Notes under the pieces: model-generated
Told to the model about the DNA's origin: nothing
Seen by the model: only the letters and a program-made list of their open reading frames with translations
Databases searched by the model: none
Shown here: positions 53,291 to 64,000 of the stretch, piece by piece
Layout: each line of letters begins with the position of its first letter
Position numbering within the stretch: the first letter of the stretch is position 1
Assembly (NCBI GenBank): GCA_026214975.1
Contig: JAOBSW010001229.1
Span: forward strand, 1 to 64,000
Length of the DNA stretch: 64,000 bases
Source: Gentiana macrophylla
Lineage: Eukaryota; Streptophyta; Magnoliopsida; Gentianales; Gentianaceae
Direction: 5' to 3'
Position numbers and translations under genes: made by a program

Positions 53291-55123
53291 TGTTAGGTGT
53301 GATGCCCGAAAGACAATTTTGTAATTGTTTTATTTAATAAATGAATTGACGTTATTATTCATATTTATTATTCTCATAATCACCGATGTGACAATAGTAT
53401 TTACACTACTGAAACCCTATGTATATCGTTTATGTAATCACTTAACTCGGTGTATGGTATATACACGGGAGGATTCGATTAGTGAAGATGTACTTAAAAT
53501 ACAATTAGCCCGTAGTGAAGTTAATCGAGAGTATCGGGTCTCTCCTTTAACGTGCTATTAATGCGCCCATAACACGGTTGGTGTGATTGTCTTATCCGGA
53601 CTTTCGGTTCGAGAGAACCTAATGGGGCATTTATATATGATAGATATATCATATTGAAATTTGGACCGATTTGATTAGAGTTCACGATATAATTCCGTAA
53701 TCGAGAAGTCTTATCGAATCAATGGATGATCATATTTATGGATATATCTTAATCCGAGGTGATCACGAGTCAAGCCGCTTGAATCGATTATGAGGTTTGA
53801 CTTGACGGTTAAGGATTACACCGAGTCTATGGTCCGAATTACCCCATCTTGGCATTGTCTTTGGATTGAGTGAGTAGTACGTGTTATCACAGATACGGAA
53901 TCCATTCCTTCCATTTATGGAAGTAGATGAAACGATTCCACTTATTTGTTAATCCTAAAGCGATCGATCGCGCGAGTTCATATCACAACGATTGATCACC
54001 GGTGAGTTGTATGAATTAATTGATCACTAGGGGTTAATGGTAAATAAGGATAAGAGGTTCTAAAAGGGTTAACGGTAACTTCCGATTAGAATGAATGAGC
54101 GATCTATGGAGGATTAATCCATATGTAATGATTATATCAATGGACGCTTATTATTATTCTCGTGAGAGATAAATATAATCTCATAATCGGAGGAGTGCGA
54201 TCCACGGGATTATGGTGGCATATTCTGTGATTGATTTATCGAATATAATTATTCTATAATTATTTATTTGATTTATCGGAGCCGTGATTATTAGTCCATG
54301 GTCCCCCCGACGTGCCTCCTAATATAGCATAGCTATTCTCGGACGTCGAATCCTAATAATATTAATTTAGTTCTTGTTGGACTTTATTAAAGCGATATGT
54401 GAATTAATTGTTTAGTGGACTATTAAATTAGTTGGGCTAAATAATTAAATATGTGGAAAAGACATTTTCCATAATCTTGCTTACCATTGGTGTGTGTGGA
54501 AAAAATCATATTGACTAGGTCAATAATGAAGAATTTCGCCCCTCATGTTTTTAGTCAACAAGAAATTAGTTTTCTTGTGTTTAATAAAGATGTGCATAAA
54601 ATATTTATTGGATAAATATTTATGGAAAGAAATAAAGATAAAGATTATTCTAGATTTGTTCTAGAATATTTTGGGATTATCTTTTATTTAATAGGATTAT
54701 CATAATTGATTTTGTATTAATTATAAAATCCTTGGGGCTTAAGTTTTCTCTCCTATATATAAAGAGAGTTCTAAAGCCCAAATAACACACAAACAATTTT
54801 CGACTTTCACCTCTAGAGAGGAGAAGGAAAATTTCGCCAAGGGAGAATAAGGGAAAATCTTGGATATTTTTCCGGGTAGCATATCGGAAAGGTTGAAGTG
54901 AAATTTCCTTCCCACGGGAGTTGCTTGGATCACGCGTCACGGAAGATCGTGGTGCTCTTCACGCTTTCCTTCGTTCATCCTATTGCGGTTCTTCAACTTG
55001 GATTTTGAGATCCAAGAGGTATGTTCTACAACCCCTTGTAGATATAGATCTAGTTATTTTATTACGTGTAGTTTATAGATCTAGATCCATTAAATCGTTT
55101 CCGCACGGATGATATTACTAATA
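53291..55123 (+). repeat. 5' LTR of LARD-like element (about 1833 bp)
   Basis: Begins TGTTAGGTGTGATGCCCG directly at the broken gag. It contains a TATA box CTATATATAAAG at 54753-54764 followed by CCCAAATAACACAC, and meets a primer-site-like sequence at 55125. The terminal CTAATA is probably a changed CTAACA, which would mirror the start. Confidence 0.7.
54753..54764 (+). promoter_or_regulatory. TATA box of LARD-like LTR
   Basis: CTATATATAAAG, about 1.46 kb into the LTR, with a C/A-rich start region 25-35 bp downstream. Confidence 0.5.
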
Positions 55124-55124
55124 G

Positions 55125-55140
55125 TGGTATCGATCGCCAG
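55125..55140 (+). promoter_or_regulatory. Primer-site-like sequence, altered
   Basis: TGGTATCGATCGCCAG. Compared with TGGTATCAGAGCCAG the start is intact and the CAGAG part is changed. Confidence 0.5.
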
Positions 55141-58100
55141 GGTGATCTATATTTATACGTATAAAATATTAGATCAGTGAGTGGAAAAACATGTAGATTT
55201 TTTTTTGTCCCAATTTTTTTAAAGGGGCGAAATTTATGTTTTACCTTTTATGTTTACGAATGTCTTGGTTGAAGAGATGGATTGGGGTTGATCATTTCTT
55301 TCGTTAGATCTATTTTGTAGTTTTTGATTAGTATCACTCGAAAGATATGATTTGTAATTTAATTATGTAAAAGGTAGTACCTTTTGTTTTAATTTTGATC
55401 CGGATTCAAGACGACGAAGATGATGTGTTGAAGATCGTGGTTTTGAAGATCGTGAGCAGGTAAAAGGAGGAGGCCGATTGTTTTTTTTTTTCCGGCAAAA
55501 CTAGGTTCACGGCGTTTTTTTTTTTTCTTTCAATGCGGCAAAAATTTTATTTTTTTGTTCAGGGTCACGGCGAAAAAAAAGAAAATATATTTTGGGTGTG
55601 GCGGCTAGGGCTGAATGAATAAAAAAAATAAAAAAGGGGTTTACACGGCATCAATATTTTTTTGCTTGGTCTTGCACGCACAATTTTGTTATTTTTAATG
55701 TTATAACCTACTTGTTTTTTTGCCGACATAAGAAAATATATATATGATCAGCCGAGAATTAAAAAAAAAAAAAAAAATTTAAAACAATTATTAATATAGA
55801 TATATTTTAAATATATTGGTATATTACGCCTCCTCTCATAAATGCGTGGTTGGTTCGTAAGAAAGATCGTTTTTGAAGATCCGGAAGTTTTCAAGATCAA
55901 GATCGAAGATCGAGATTTGAAGACTTAGATTAAATTTTACTTTTCCTTAGAAAATAGGTTAGTCGGGGGTACCAACAATCCATCTCGGTGTTTAAATTTT
56001 CCGCAATTTATTTTTTATGTGTTTGATCATAAAATAGATATAAAATCGGAATTGCCATGACATGCATCATATCATAAATCCACTCCATGCATACATGTAG
56101 AATTTTAATTTTGGTAATTAAAATAGGCATGTATACAAACTCGTGTAATTAGTTGAAATTTAATTAATACGTGGTAATTAATTAATTTAGTAACTAATTA
56201 AAGATCCGAGGACGGGTTATGAAATCGTTAAGCCTTTCGGTGTGTGTTCTCGGTGAACCGCCTTAAAGCCCAAACGAGATCACGTTTTCAATTCGTAGTG
56301 TCTACGAGATTGAATGATGGTAAAAGAACAATAAATCTTGGATAAAAACGGTTCGCTTATAGGTTGGGTGGTCAACTGAGCTAGGCTCGACCGACTTAAC
56401 CCTCCTAGTGTGATGTATGCACGGGGGTCCGGCAAGACTAAGCTACACCGGGGGAGCGGAGGGGTGATTCCTTCTTATCTCAATAAGGCCGTCTTGACCC
56501 GATTTCGTCCGATCATCACATATGTTCCAACGAATAGGGACGGGTAGGCTTGCCTACGTTACCGACACCATTCGAATCCTTGATTTGATGTGCTTTTATG
56601 TTAACATCAAAAAGACGTGGTTAGTTAACCCACAACCACTTCCAAAATATTGAGTGGGAGCGGGGGAGGCGACAGCCAACCCCACGGCCTCTACTATAGA
56701 TACAAGTAAGTGAGAGAAGGGTGACGCCGAGGCGCTTTGATTTCGTCCCCTAAGGATGGTGTTCGCCTATCAACATTCATGGCTTGGTCTCCGAAAGGAT
56801 AGGATTTCGGGTACTCGTTGGGTCACCGACCTATCCTAAGACGGCATACTCGGGCGCACCTAAGATATCCGATATAGTAGGTCACACTCATCATGGGTAT
56901 TTTTTGATAATATCTAGGCTAAAAAAGGAAGGTAGTCAATGAATAAAGGGATGTTCGATTCTCGTGGGATGTTGATTCTCACAAGTTATTCATTGATGAG
57001 ATTGTCTCGATTTAACCGTCATCTCTTTGACCTACCCTAAGGCGGCATCGAGATGCGAGGTTAAAAAACCTTGGAATGGTAGAGTAGACTTATTTTTAGT
57101 TTACAATTCCTAAAATAAAATAATATAGTAGTGTTAAACTTGAATTAATATATGTCATTTCATTTACAGCATTATCCCTTACTAAATTGCTTACAATTTA
57201 TAATTGACTAGTATTGACTTCGTTAAAAAGTGGAAAGTAACTAGGACGTTGAACTAGTTAATCGATAATGCAATTATTTTTCGAAAGAGATATTTTCTCT
57301 TAAGCCTTTTAAAAACCAGAGTGACATATAGGTATGTCACTAGTGTCATTCGTGTCAAACGGAAGACAAACTTAGTTTGACCAAAGGTGATTTCGGACTT
57401 TGAAATTCTTAGTGAATTTTGAGTATGTAGTAATTACACGAGTAATTTTCTAATTGAAAAATTGGAAAATCATGAAGTGTTACTAGTTGGACGATATTTG
57501 GAATCGATGAACTAGTGGGAGCTTTATGATTTGTTGTTTTTCTAGAACATTAGAAAAGTGTAACTGACTACACACGTAACCGTTCTAATTGAAAAACCGG
57601 AAAGTCATGAAATGTTGCTAGTTAGACGATATTTGGAATCGATGAACTAGTGGGAGTTTTATGATTTGGAAACATTAGAACTGTGTAAGTGTTTACACGA
57701 GAGATTTTCAAATTGAAAAATTGGAAAATCATAAAATAAAGCATTGCTGGTTAGACGGTATTTGGAACCGATAAACTAGTGGGAGCTTTAATGTTATGAT
57801 TTGTTATTTTTCTAGTATATTAGAAAATCCGAGAAGTCCCGACAAGTAACACTCGAAATAGACATCCCACGGTTCAAGAGTAGTGTCTACTCACACGAAT
57901 CGCTAGTTCAAAACTCTGTTTCCATTTACGGAAAGTCAAGAATGGGAGAGTATGTCTAAGAGTGTTAGTCATCTAAAAGCGAGTTGATTTTAAGGCTAAA
58001 CCGAAAATTAATAAATCGAAAATCATAGGATAAGGATAGTGATTTGGATCACCAACCTATGAATCCTTGGCGATTTTCTTGAGCTAAGTTCTTTGGAAGA

Positions 58101-59863
58101 ACAAGGCAAGAAGATGCATTTAACGATTAAAAGAGTAAACAACGGGCGATTAATTTTAGCTAGAATAGTGGGAGTGATATGAGGAAATGAATCTCGGATT
58201 CAATCCTTGGATATCGCGGAAAATTTATTTTTCTGCTTAAGATTCGTTGGAGCGAATGGATTTACCTTCTATCCGATAATTTGTTTGTCGTATAGAAAGT
58301 GAATATACCATTTAGTCTGAAATCAAGACTCGACTTTTGTTTAAAGTCAAAACCACTTAGAAATCTTTGAAATATGTATATAAAACACATCTTAAGAACT
58401 GTTAAAAGCAATTGGTTTCTATATTTAGATAAGCGCTTCTTCATATTCCATAGTTAGTGCATAGTCCCTAAAAGACAAGACTCAAGCGGCTCGGGGTGAT
58501 TCCTTTCTCCGACCTGGTTATATTGTCTCAAAGGTTCGATGACTAAGTTTCCTTTCAATCGAGGAAAGGATAATGGATATAAAGAAGTAATATAGCTTGT
58601 TCATGACGACCTTCGAGTCGATGAAAGATACAAGTTAGTAGGAGCTTCCGAGTAGTGACTTCTTGTCCGATAACTATTCAAACACTCCGGTAAGTTTATC
58701 CAAAATATTTTGAGGTTTCTCTGCTTTCAATGAGAGATAGAGTATTCTATACTCGAGAAATGGGCCATCACATAGTCCTGTGGACTCGATGCTCGACCGC
58801 CTCATAGTGAAATGTTTTCACTAAGTGAGAAACCGTTAAATTGCCTTATATAGTTTTTTAGATGTGCTACAATACACTGCTTAACTCAATAAAGATATTA
58901 GAAGCGAAATATCGGTTTACATTGAAATGTAAGACCAACCAGTCTACCTAGAATATGCTTTGGAATTTACGGATAAGGTGTGGATTCGGTTCACCCCACT
59001 TCCATAAATATAAGCATTTAGCACACGGTGCTTGAAGGTAGGTGCGAAATTTCGCGAACACGTTCGGTCAGTGACCAATCGTTATATATCTTGTAGCATT
59101 GAGAAAAAGGTGTGTTATCAGATTCTTGAAATCGGGAAGGGACAGTTATACTGTTGCGTCCTTTCTGATAGAGTCTATGAACAGTAAAACCTTAAACCTT
59201 GCAGTACGTTTACTCAAGGTAGTTACTAACTGATTAAAATCAGACCACATCCAACATCGGTTGTTGGTGATAACACTAAATACTACTAAACTAGATCAGA
59301 ATTTCGATCCACCCAGAATGTAGTGGGAGTATGGTTTACCCATTATCCATTACGGGTTCTGCGGACTTTGTAGTCTGAGGATCGATTGATGACCTATGGC
59401 TCTTTTGTGAGCAGTATAGGATTCTGATAATAGAGGTTGGTTTAATAGCCATAACCACGTGAATGGAGTTCGGTACTCCACCTGTTCATACTCTTGTAGA
59501 ACCACCGAGTGTCTCAGGCCCGAGTGGGAGTAATTGGATCTACACGGAAAAGAGTAGAATGAGTTCGGTATTGCATGATTTCGTTCAAAAGCGGAAAATG
59601 GGGTGATTCCTAAGACTTTCTTGCCAAACAAACGGAGTCCGGATTCATTCGAAACAAAAGGGTATTGACTTATGAACTTATGACAGGATGACTGTCAAGG
59701 CTTATGTCCGTTGTGGATAAAAAGCAAACCTCTCGGTCATTGGAAGTCATATATTTCTACAATATGTGGATTTGACCAGAATATTGATAAGTCTTTTGTA
59801 GACTGGATATCAATTTTAGTACAGTAGTGAATATATATATTAGTGTTTGTGAAGGATAACCTT
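55141..59863 (+). other. Non-coding interior of LARD-like element
   Basis: No ORF over 93 codons and no retroelement domain in either orientation. It has T-rich/G-rich blocks (55470-55600), many AGTGGGAG motifs (for example 56650, 57515, 57650, 57777, 59327, 59522), and a repeat block at 57438-57833. Such interiors in plants are structured RNAs copied in trans by related elements. Confidence 0.5.
57438..57833 (+). repeat. Three tandem copies, unit 124-135 bp, in LARD interior
   Basis: Copies begin near 57438, 57571 and 57695. Each contains AATTGAAAAATTGGAAAATC (or a close variant), TGCTAGTTAGACGATATTTG, GAATCGATGAACTAGTGGGA and GCTTTATGATTTG. Divergence between copies is moderate. Confidence 0.8.
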
Positions 59864-61675
59864 TGTTAGAAATCACTAGTTTAACGCAGCGGAATTTAAA
59901 ATTTGATTTCCTTTTCTAGATCGTTCTTCGTTTAATGCAATAAACACGTTAAGTAGTTTGACGGTTATACCTTAGATGATCTACAAGATCGTCGCTTTGA
60001 CCGCCAACGGAGAGTAGTTCAACGCGCAAGCCGCCCACGCAGCGTCCGGCCTCTATCGCTAATCCACACGAACCCCGCCGGAATCCTCCTTGATTGCTAT
60101 CGGAAAAACTCCGGTCGCTAGATCGGACCTTTTCTTTCCTCACAAACTCACTATGGAGAGCTCTCTATTTTACACAAGAATTATGAACTCTTGCAATTGT
60201 GTTGTACAAAAGAGCTTGACACCCACTTCCTTTTATAGAGGAGGTGGCGCCCAAATTGAGTGTGGAGGAGAAGAAAACCTTTTCCAATAAAATAAAGAAA
60301 ATCTTCTAGATTGATTTATCTCTTTAATTATAATTTATTTTGCCAATATCTTATATTGATTATAATTATCTTATTACCATAAATCTATTTTTCAAAATCA
60401 ATTAATATCTCATATTAATATTATGGTAATCTTATTAATTAAAGTGCACAATCCAAGTGTATCTTGTACACTCAAAAGTGGCGCCCATATGCCAATTAAT
60501 TGGCTTCCGAATATTCTTTAATTAATCTAATTTATGTATATAATTAATATCTTGTATTTTATTTATTCATAATAAATAAATACCACCATATTAATTTACC
60601 ACTATAACCTTTATAGTCTGAGATAAACTTTCCTTATTTGGTTATCATCTATAACCGCATTTTAATCCGACTCGATGTTCATATGTGTGTGACCCGATAG
60701 GCTTCCGAATATGTTGGCCGTAGACACAAAGTGCAATTTACCAAAATGCCCTTCATACCTAACGATCACGGGATAGCGTCAAAGCAACACACCGTGACCC
60801 CAATTATCGGAAGAGTCAAAAGCAATGACTACTACCTTTCATGTGAAGCGATTATCGTGTAACTTACAATCCTATCGCTATAATAATATCCATACGATCG
60901 TATCTCGAGTGTCAATACATTGACGATCGTATCTTATAATCTGGATATCATGCTCTCTCGAATAACACATTTACTCCCACTTTGCAAAGATTCTCGAGAG
61001 CTAGACATTCCTTATAAGAAGGCCATTTCGGATATTCAATCCCAATCATAGGATACGCGATTCCCGGACGACCAATCATGTATACTCCGCATGCTTCAAC
61101 ATCATACCCAATCACTACCGCATGATCGCGCCCGTGGTTAGGAGAAATCTCAATAGTGTCAAAGCATGACAATCCACACCGTGATGCCATGAAGACTCCG
61201 GTCAAAAGGATAATTACACAACCGCCACATAGTGTGACACTTAATGTAAGTGGGTCGCCTAACGCACGCATTCTCTAATACACGCCCACGCATACCCAAG
61301 TGTCCCTACACTTCGATAGACGAGATCTATCCCTACCTTCTAAAAGATAGAAGACATCCAATACGTGTTAGTCCGCTTATACTATCAATGTCCCATTTGA
61401 TAATATGTAAGACTAGAGACATTTAAGTACCAACCTTGTTATAGTGATTAGAGATCTCATCAACCATGATCACTATCATGGTTTCTCTATCTGAGATCGA
61501 TACTAGGGACGTTACTATATATATACAACAAATAATATGAAGACAAACAATATATAATAACATAAGTGCTTTTATTAATCATAATAAAGTTATTACATGA
61601 ACTAAATAGGCGTAGAATGACCCGACCCGGTCGGATCCGGTCCGACCCGATTGGGTTTAGGACACCTTTCCAACA
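59864..61675 (-). repeat. 3' LTR of Angela-like Copia (1812 bp)
   Basis: Minus strand TGTTGGAAAGGTGTCC to GATTTCTAACA. It holds a minus-strand TATA box CTATAAAAGG at about 60228-60238. Near its U3 start is a GC-rich block CCGGTCGGATCCGGTCC (61627-61643), shared with the relic at 13898-13914. Confidence 0.85.
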
Positions 61676-61690
61676 ATCTCCCACTTGGCC
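61676..61690 (-). promoter_or_regulatory. Polypurine tract
   Basis: Minus strand GCCAAGTGGGAGAT directly before TGTTGG. Confidence 0.75.
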
Positions 61691-62160
61691 TAAAGCCAAT
61701 CACCCATATGCCTAAGCCCGTGCAAGTGAACATGTTTCTCATGCTTAGCTTGAGACAATGCCTAGTTAACGGATCACCTATGTTATCATCCGTGTGGACT
61801 TTCTCTATCTTTACATCTCCTCTATCTACTATCTCTCTAATCAAGTGATAGCGCCGTAGCACATGTTTGGACTTACGATGAGACCTTGGTTCCTTTGATG
61901 AGATATCGCTCCATTATTATCACAAGTCTGAGCCTTTGGACCTTCAATGGAAGAAACCACACCAAGTTCGATGAATGAACTTCTTCATCCAAATCGCTTC
62001 CTTTGCCGCCTCCGAGGTCGCTATGTATTCGGCTTCCGTTGTAGAATCTGCAGTAGTCTCTCGCTTGGAACTCTTCCACTCACCGCTCCGCCGTTAAGCG
62101 TGAAAACAAATCCAGATTGTGACTTAAAGTCATCCTTGTCGGTTTGAAGCGGCATCTGTG
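61690..62160 (-). pseudogene. RNase H of Angela-like Copia, frameshifted
   Basis: 61862-61700 reads MLRRYHLIREIVDRGDVKIE and KVHTDDNIGDPLTR, the C-terminal RNase H tail. Upstream, around 61950-62080, are ETTADSTTEAEYIATSEAAK-type and EAIWMKKFI-type segments in broken frames (catalytic Glu region). The family cuts the RNA strand of the RNA-DNA hybrid. Several single-base shifts break it. Confidence 0.75.
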
Positions 62161-63130
62161 TAACCTCGTAATACTAAATCATCATTCCGAAAACCAGGAA
62201 CATATCCCTAGTAGATGCGTCTCAAGTACTTAAGGATATTCTTGACAAACAATCCGGTGACCATCACTGGATTGGGTGGGTACCTACTAGTCATACTAAG
62301 AGGGTGCGAGACGCCTGGTCTTGTGCATAACATGGCATACATGATAGACCCGATTGCCGAAGCATAAGGGACTTTACTCATTTGTGCCCTTTCCTCCCTC
62401 TGTCTTAGGACTCATTCCTTGGGACAGTAGACCCTATGTGACATGGGCAGCAACCCTTTCTTGGGTGCTCCATCTTTGAATCTCTTCAAAGATCTTGTCT
62501 ATGTAGGTGGATTGTGACGGACCAAGCAACCTTTTAGATCTATCTCTATAGATCTTTATTCCTGAATATAGGTCGCCTCACCCAAGTCCTTCATAGAGAA
62601 GTTCTTGGATAACCAAGCTTTGACTGATTGTAACATAGGCACATCATTCCCTATGAGCGATATGTCATCCACATAAAGCACTAGAACACAATGGCACTCC
62701 CACTAACCTTCTTGTAAACACAGGCTCATCTTCGTTCTTGATGAAATCAAACTGTTTGATTATCTCATCAAAGCGAAGATTCCAACTCCGAGAAGCTTGC
62801 TTTAATCCATAAATGGATCTTTGCGGTTTACACACCATCCTGGCGTCATTGGTTGTGAAACCTCAGCCGTGTCATATACACTTCCTCAGACAGAGTTCCC
62901 GTTAAGGAAAGCCGTTTTCACATCCATCTGCCAGATTCGTAATCATGGTATCTTTGCAATAGCAAGCAAAATTCTAATGGATTTTAACATGGCAGCAGCG
63001 AGAAGGTTTCATCATAGTCAACTCCTTGTCTTTGCTTATAACCTTTTGCCACCAACCTAGCCTTGTAGGTGGTCACGTTACCGTCCATGTCGGTCTTTCT
63101 CTTAAAGACCCATTTACACCCTATGGGAAC
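62161..63130 (-). pseudogene. Reverse transcriptase of Angela-like Copia, frameshifted
   Basis: Minus-strand motifs: QMDVKTAFLNGN near 62930-62895 (first catalytic Asp), VCKPQRSIYGLKQA near 62838-62797, LVLYVDDISLIGNDVPM near 62690-62640 (YVDD box), and MSKVPYASAIGSIMYAMLCT near 62380-62320. All landmarks of a Copia RT are present in the right order but in different frames. It would be active only with continuous frames. Confidence 0.8.
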
Positions 63131-63672
63131 TATTCCTCAGCGGATCAACTAAGTTCCAAACTTGGTTGTCCTTCATGGATTCCATCTCGTAATTCATGGC
63201 CTCAAGCCATTTCTCTTTGTCGTGCCTTAATAGCACTCTCCTCATAAGTTCTAGGGTCCTCATCTTCCATGAGATACACGCTTGATGTACCTATCGGGTC
63301 CACGGCGTTCCTGGTGGATCTTCGAGGTGTTATTGTGTCTCACGGTAGAGGTGGCGCCACATTTGTATGTGGTGTCTCCTCTACTTCCATCAACGGATTG
63401 TTATCCGTAAGTGGTTCTCGAATTTCTTCAAGATCAATCTTACTCCCACCGACCCTATCCGAATAAACTCTTTCTCCGAAAGTGGCGATCCCGGCAACAA
63501 ACACCTTTTGTTCCTCGGGGTGGTAAAATTGGTATCCTCTAGTTTTCAGGATATCCCACAAGCAGACATTTGTCGGATCTCGGCCTCTAATTTGTCGAGG
63601 CATCATCCGCTTCACATAAATTTGGACAACCCCAAGGTTTAAGATATGCGATTTGGTTTCTTCTTGGCCCAT
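63131..63672 (-). pseudogene. Integrase C-terminal region and linker
   Basis: A 110-codon minus-strand frame (63672-63340): VVQIYVKRMMPRQIRGRDPT, the conserved region after the integrase core (VYVKR), then KTRGYQFYHPEEQKVFVAGI, ATFGERVYSDRVGGSKIDLE and the acidic linker EPLTDNNPLMEVEETPHTNV. This is the standard Angela/Tork-type join between integrase and RT. Confidence 0.75.
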
Positions 63673-64000
63673 ACCTCGTATGGTGTAGAATCAACCGTCT
63701 TTGATGGAACTCGGTTCGGTGTATAGGATGCGGTTTCTAGAGCATACCCCAAAACGATTTTGGAAGAATCTGCATAGCTCATCATGGATCGCACCATGTC
63801 TAACAAGGTGCGGTTCCTCTCTCTCGCACACGCCATTCATCCGTGGCGTTCGGGAGGAGTCCATTGAGTAGAATCCCATTCTCCTTCAAATAATCTTGAA
63901 ACTCTCCATCTAGGTATTCTCCGCCTCGATCGGATCGAAGTGTTTTGATTTCCTTACCTAGTTGTTTCTCCACTTCACTTCGAATTCTTTGAACTTTTCA
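63639..64000 (-). pseudogene. Integrase core, C-terminal part
   Basis: 63836-63639 reads MACARERNRTLLDMVRSMMS and YADSSKIVLGYALETASYTP then NRVPSKTVDSTPYEVWAKKK. The ERNRTLLD segment carries the catalytic Glu (family V-ERRNRTLL). The remainder, up to 64000, encodes the part around the second catalytic Asp (SDRGGEYL-type sequence near 63925) in an alternate frame. The element continues beyond the window. Confidence 0.75.

Larger units (their letters stand above)
53291..59863 (+). mobile_element. Large non-coding retroelement (LARD-like), left LTR and interior
   Basis: LTR 53291-55123 (TGTTAGG...CTAATA), primer-site-like TGGTATCGATCGCC at 55125, then 4.7 kb without any gag or pol motif. It is inserted in the gag of the Copia to its left. 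The right LTR is not in the window; a minus-strand Copia interrupts it from 59864. A long LTR, tRNA-iMet-type primer site and long non-coding interior fit a large retrotransposon derivative. Orientation plus is set by LTR, TATA and primer site. Confidence 0.65.
59864..64000 (-). mobile_element. Minus-strand Angela-like Copia, 3' LTR to integrase
   Basis: LTR 59864-61675 (TGTTAGAAATC...CCAACA), polypurine tract, then minus-strand RNase H, RT, linker and integrase running off the window. A 1.8 kb LTR, the CCAAGTGGGAGATTGTTGG junction and the RNRTLLDMVRSMMSYAD segment are all features of the Angela group. It is inserted in the LARD-like element. Frames are broken. Confidence 0.8.

Noticed and set aside
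1..64000. Defence system, CRISPR array, biosynthetic cluster or other novel multi-gene system
   Set aside because: No regular spacer-repeat array, no clustered host genes and no operon-like layout; nearly all coding sequence is retroelement-derived.

Overview
This window looks like nuclear DNA of a seed plant, most likely a dicot angiosperm. It is dominated by decayed and nested retrotransposons and carries very little host coding sequence. Evidence for a plant nuclear genome: Copia and Ty3 elements with tRNA-iMet-type primer sites, L1-type LINE pieces, hAT- and Stowaway-type short elements with their expected target duplications (TSDs), GT-AG introns, and a LEA_2/NDR1-HIN1-like gene. I cannot name the species. 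I see no operons, CRISPR arrays, phage or other prokaryote-like system, and I do not claim a new biological system.

Layout. 1-4826: 3' half and 3' LTR of a Ty3 element, inserted in the gag of a Sirevirus-like Copia element (about 4828-13830). That Copia has lost its reverse transcriptase, and its own 3' LTR carries a Ty3 solo LTR (11768-13295, TSD TGTGA). It abuts a very degraded minus-strand Copia relic (to about 16060), then a minus-strand Ty3 gag, primer site and LTR (16061-17699). 17700-24824: gene-poor DNA with one possible exon fragment (19308-19606) and several short DNA transposons. 24825-25568: the one intact host gene I trust, a LEA_2-type membrane protein. 26754-30944: a minus-strand Copia with two similar short LTRs. 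30945-35470: non-coding DNA with tandem repeats. 35479-45733: a LINE interrupted by a hAT-type element (TSD TGCTTTAG) and a whole minus-strand Copia (39139-44818, TSD GATAG), whose left LTR holds a further short element. A second LINE tail follows to 46206. 48080-48731: two exons of an unidentified multi-pass membrane protein with an in-frame stop. 49079-53290: a second copy of the 39139 Copia, broken in gag by a large non-coding element (53291-59863) with a 1.8 kb LTR. 59864-64000: a minus-strand Angela-like Copia running off the window.

How the parts fit: almost every reading frame belongs to retroelement gag, protease, integrase, reverse transcriptase, RNase H or an extra 3' (envelope-like) ORF. 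No autonomous element visible in full is intact. Insertion order can be read directly from the nesting. The most unusual signal is sequence-wide: many differences that break retroelement frames fall at CAG/CTG triplets, including the CAG of otherwise conserved tRNA-iMet primer sites. Such sites are heavily methylated in plants, so this may be methylation-linked mutation or a methylation-linked consensus error.
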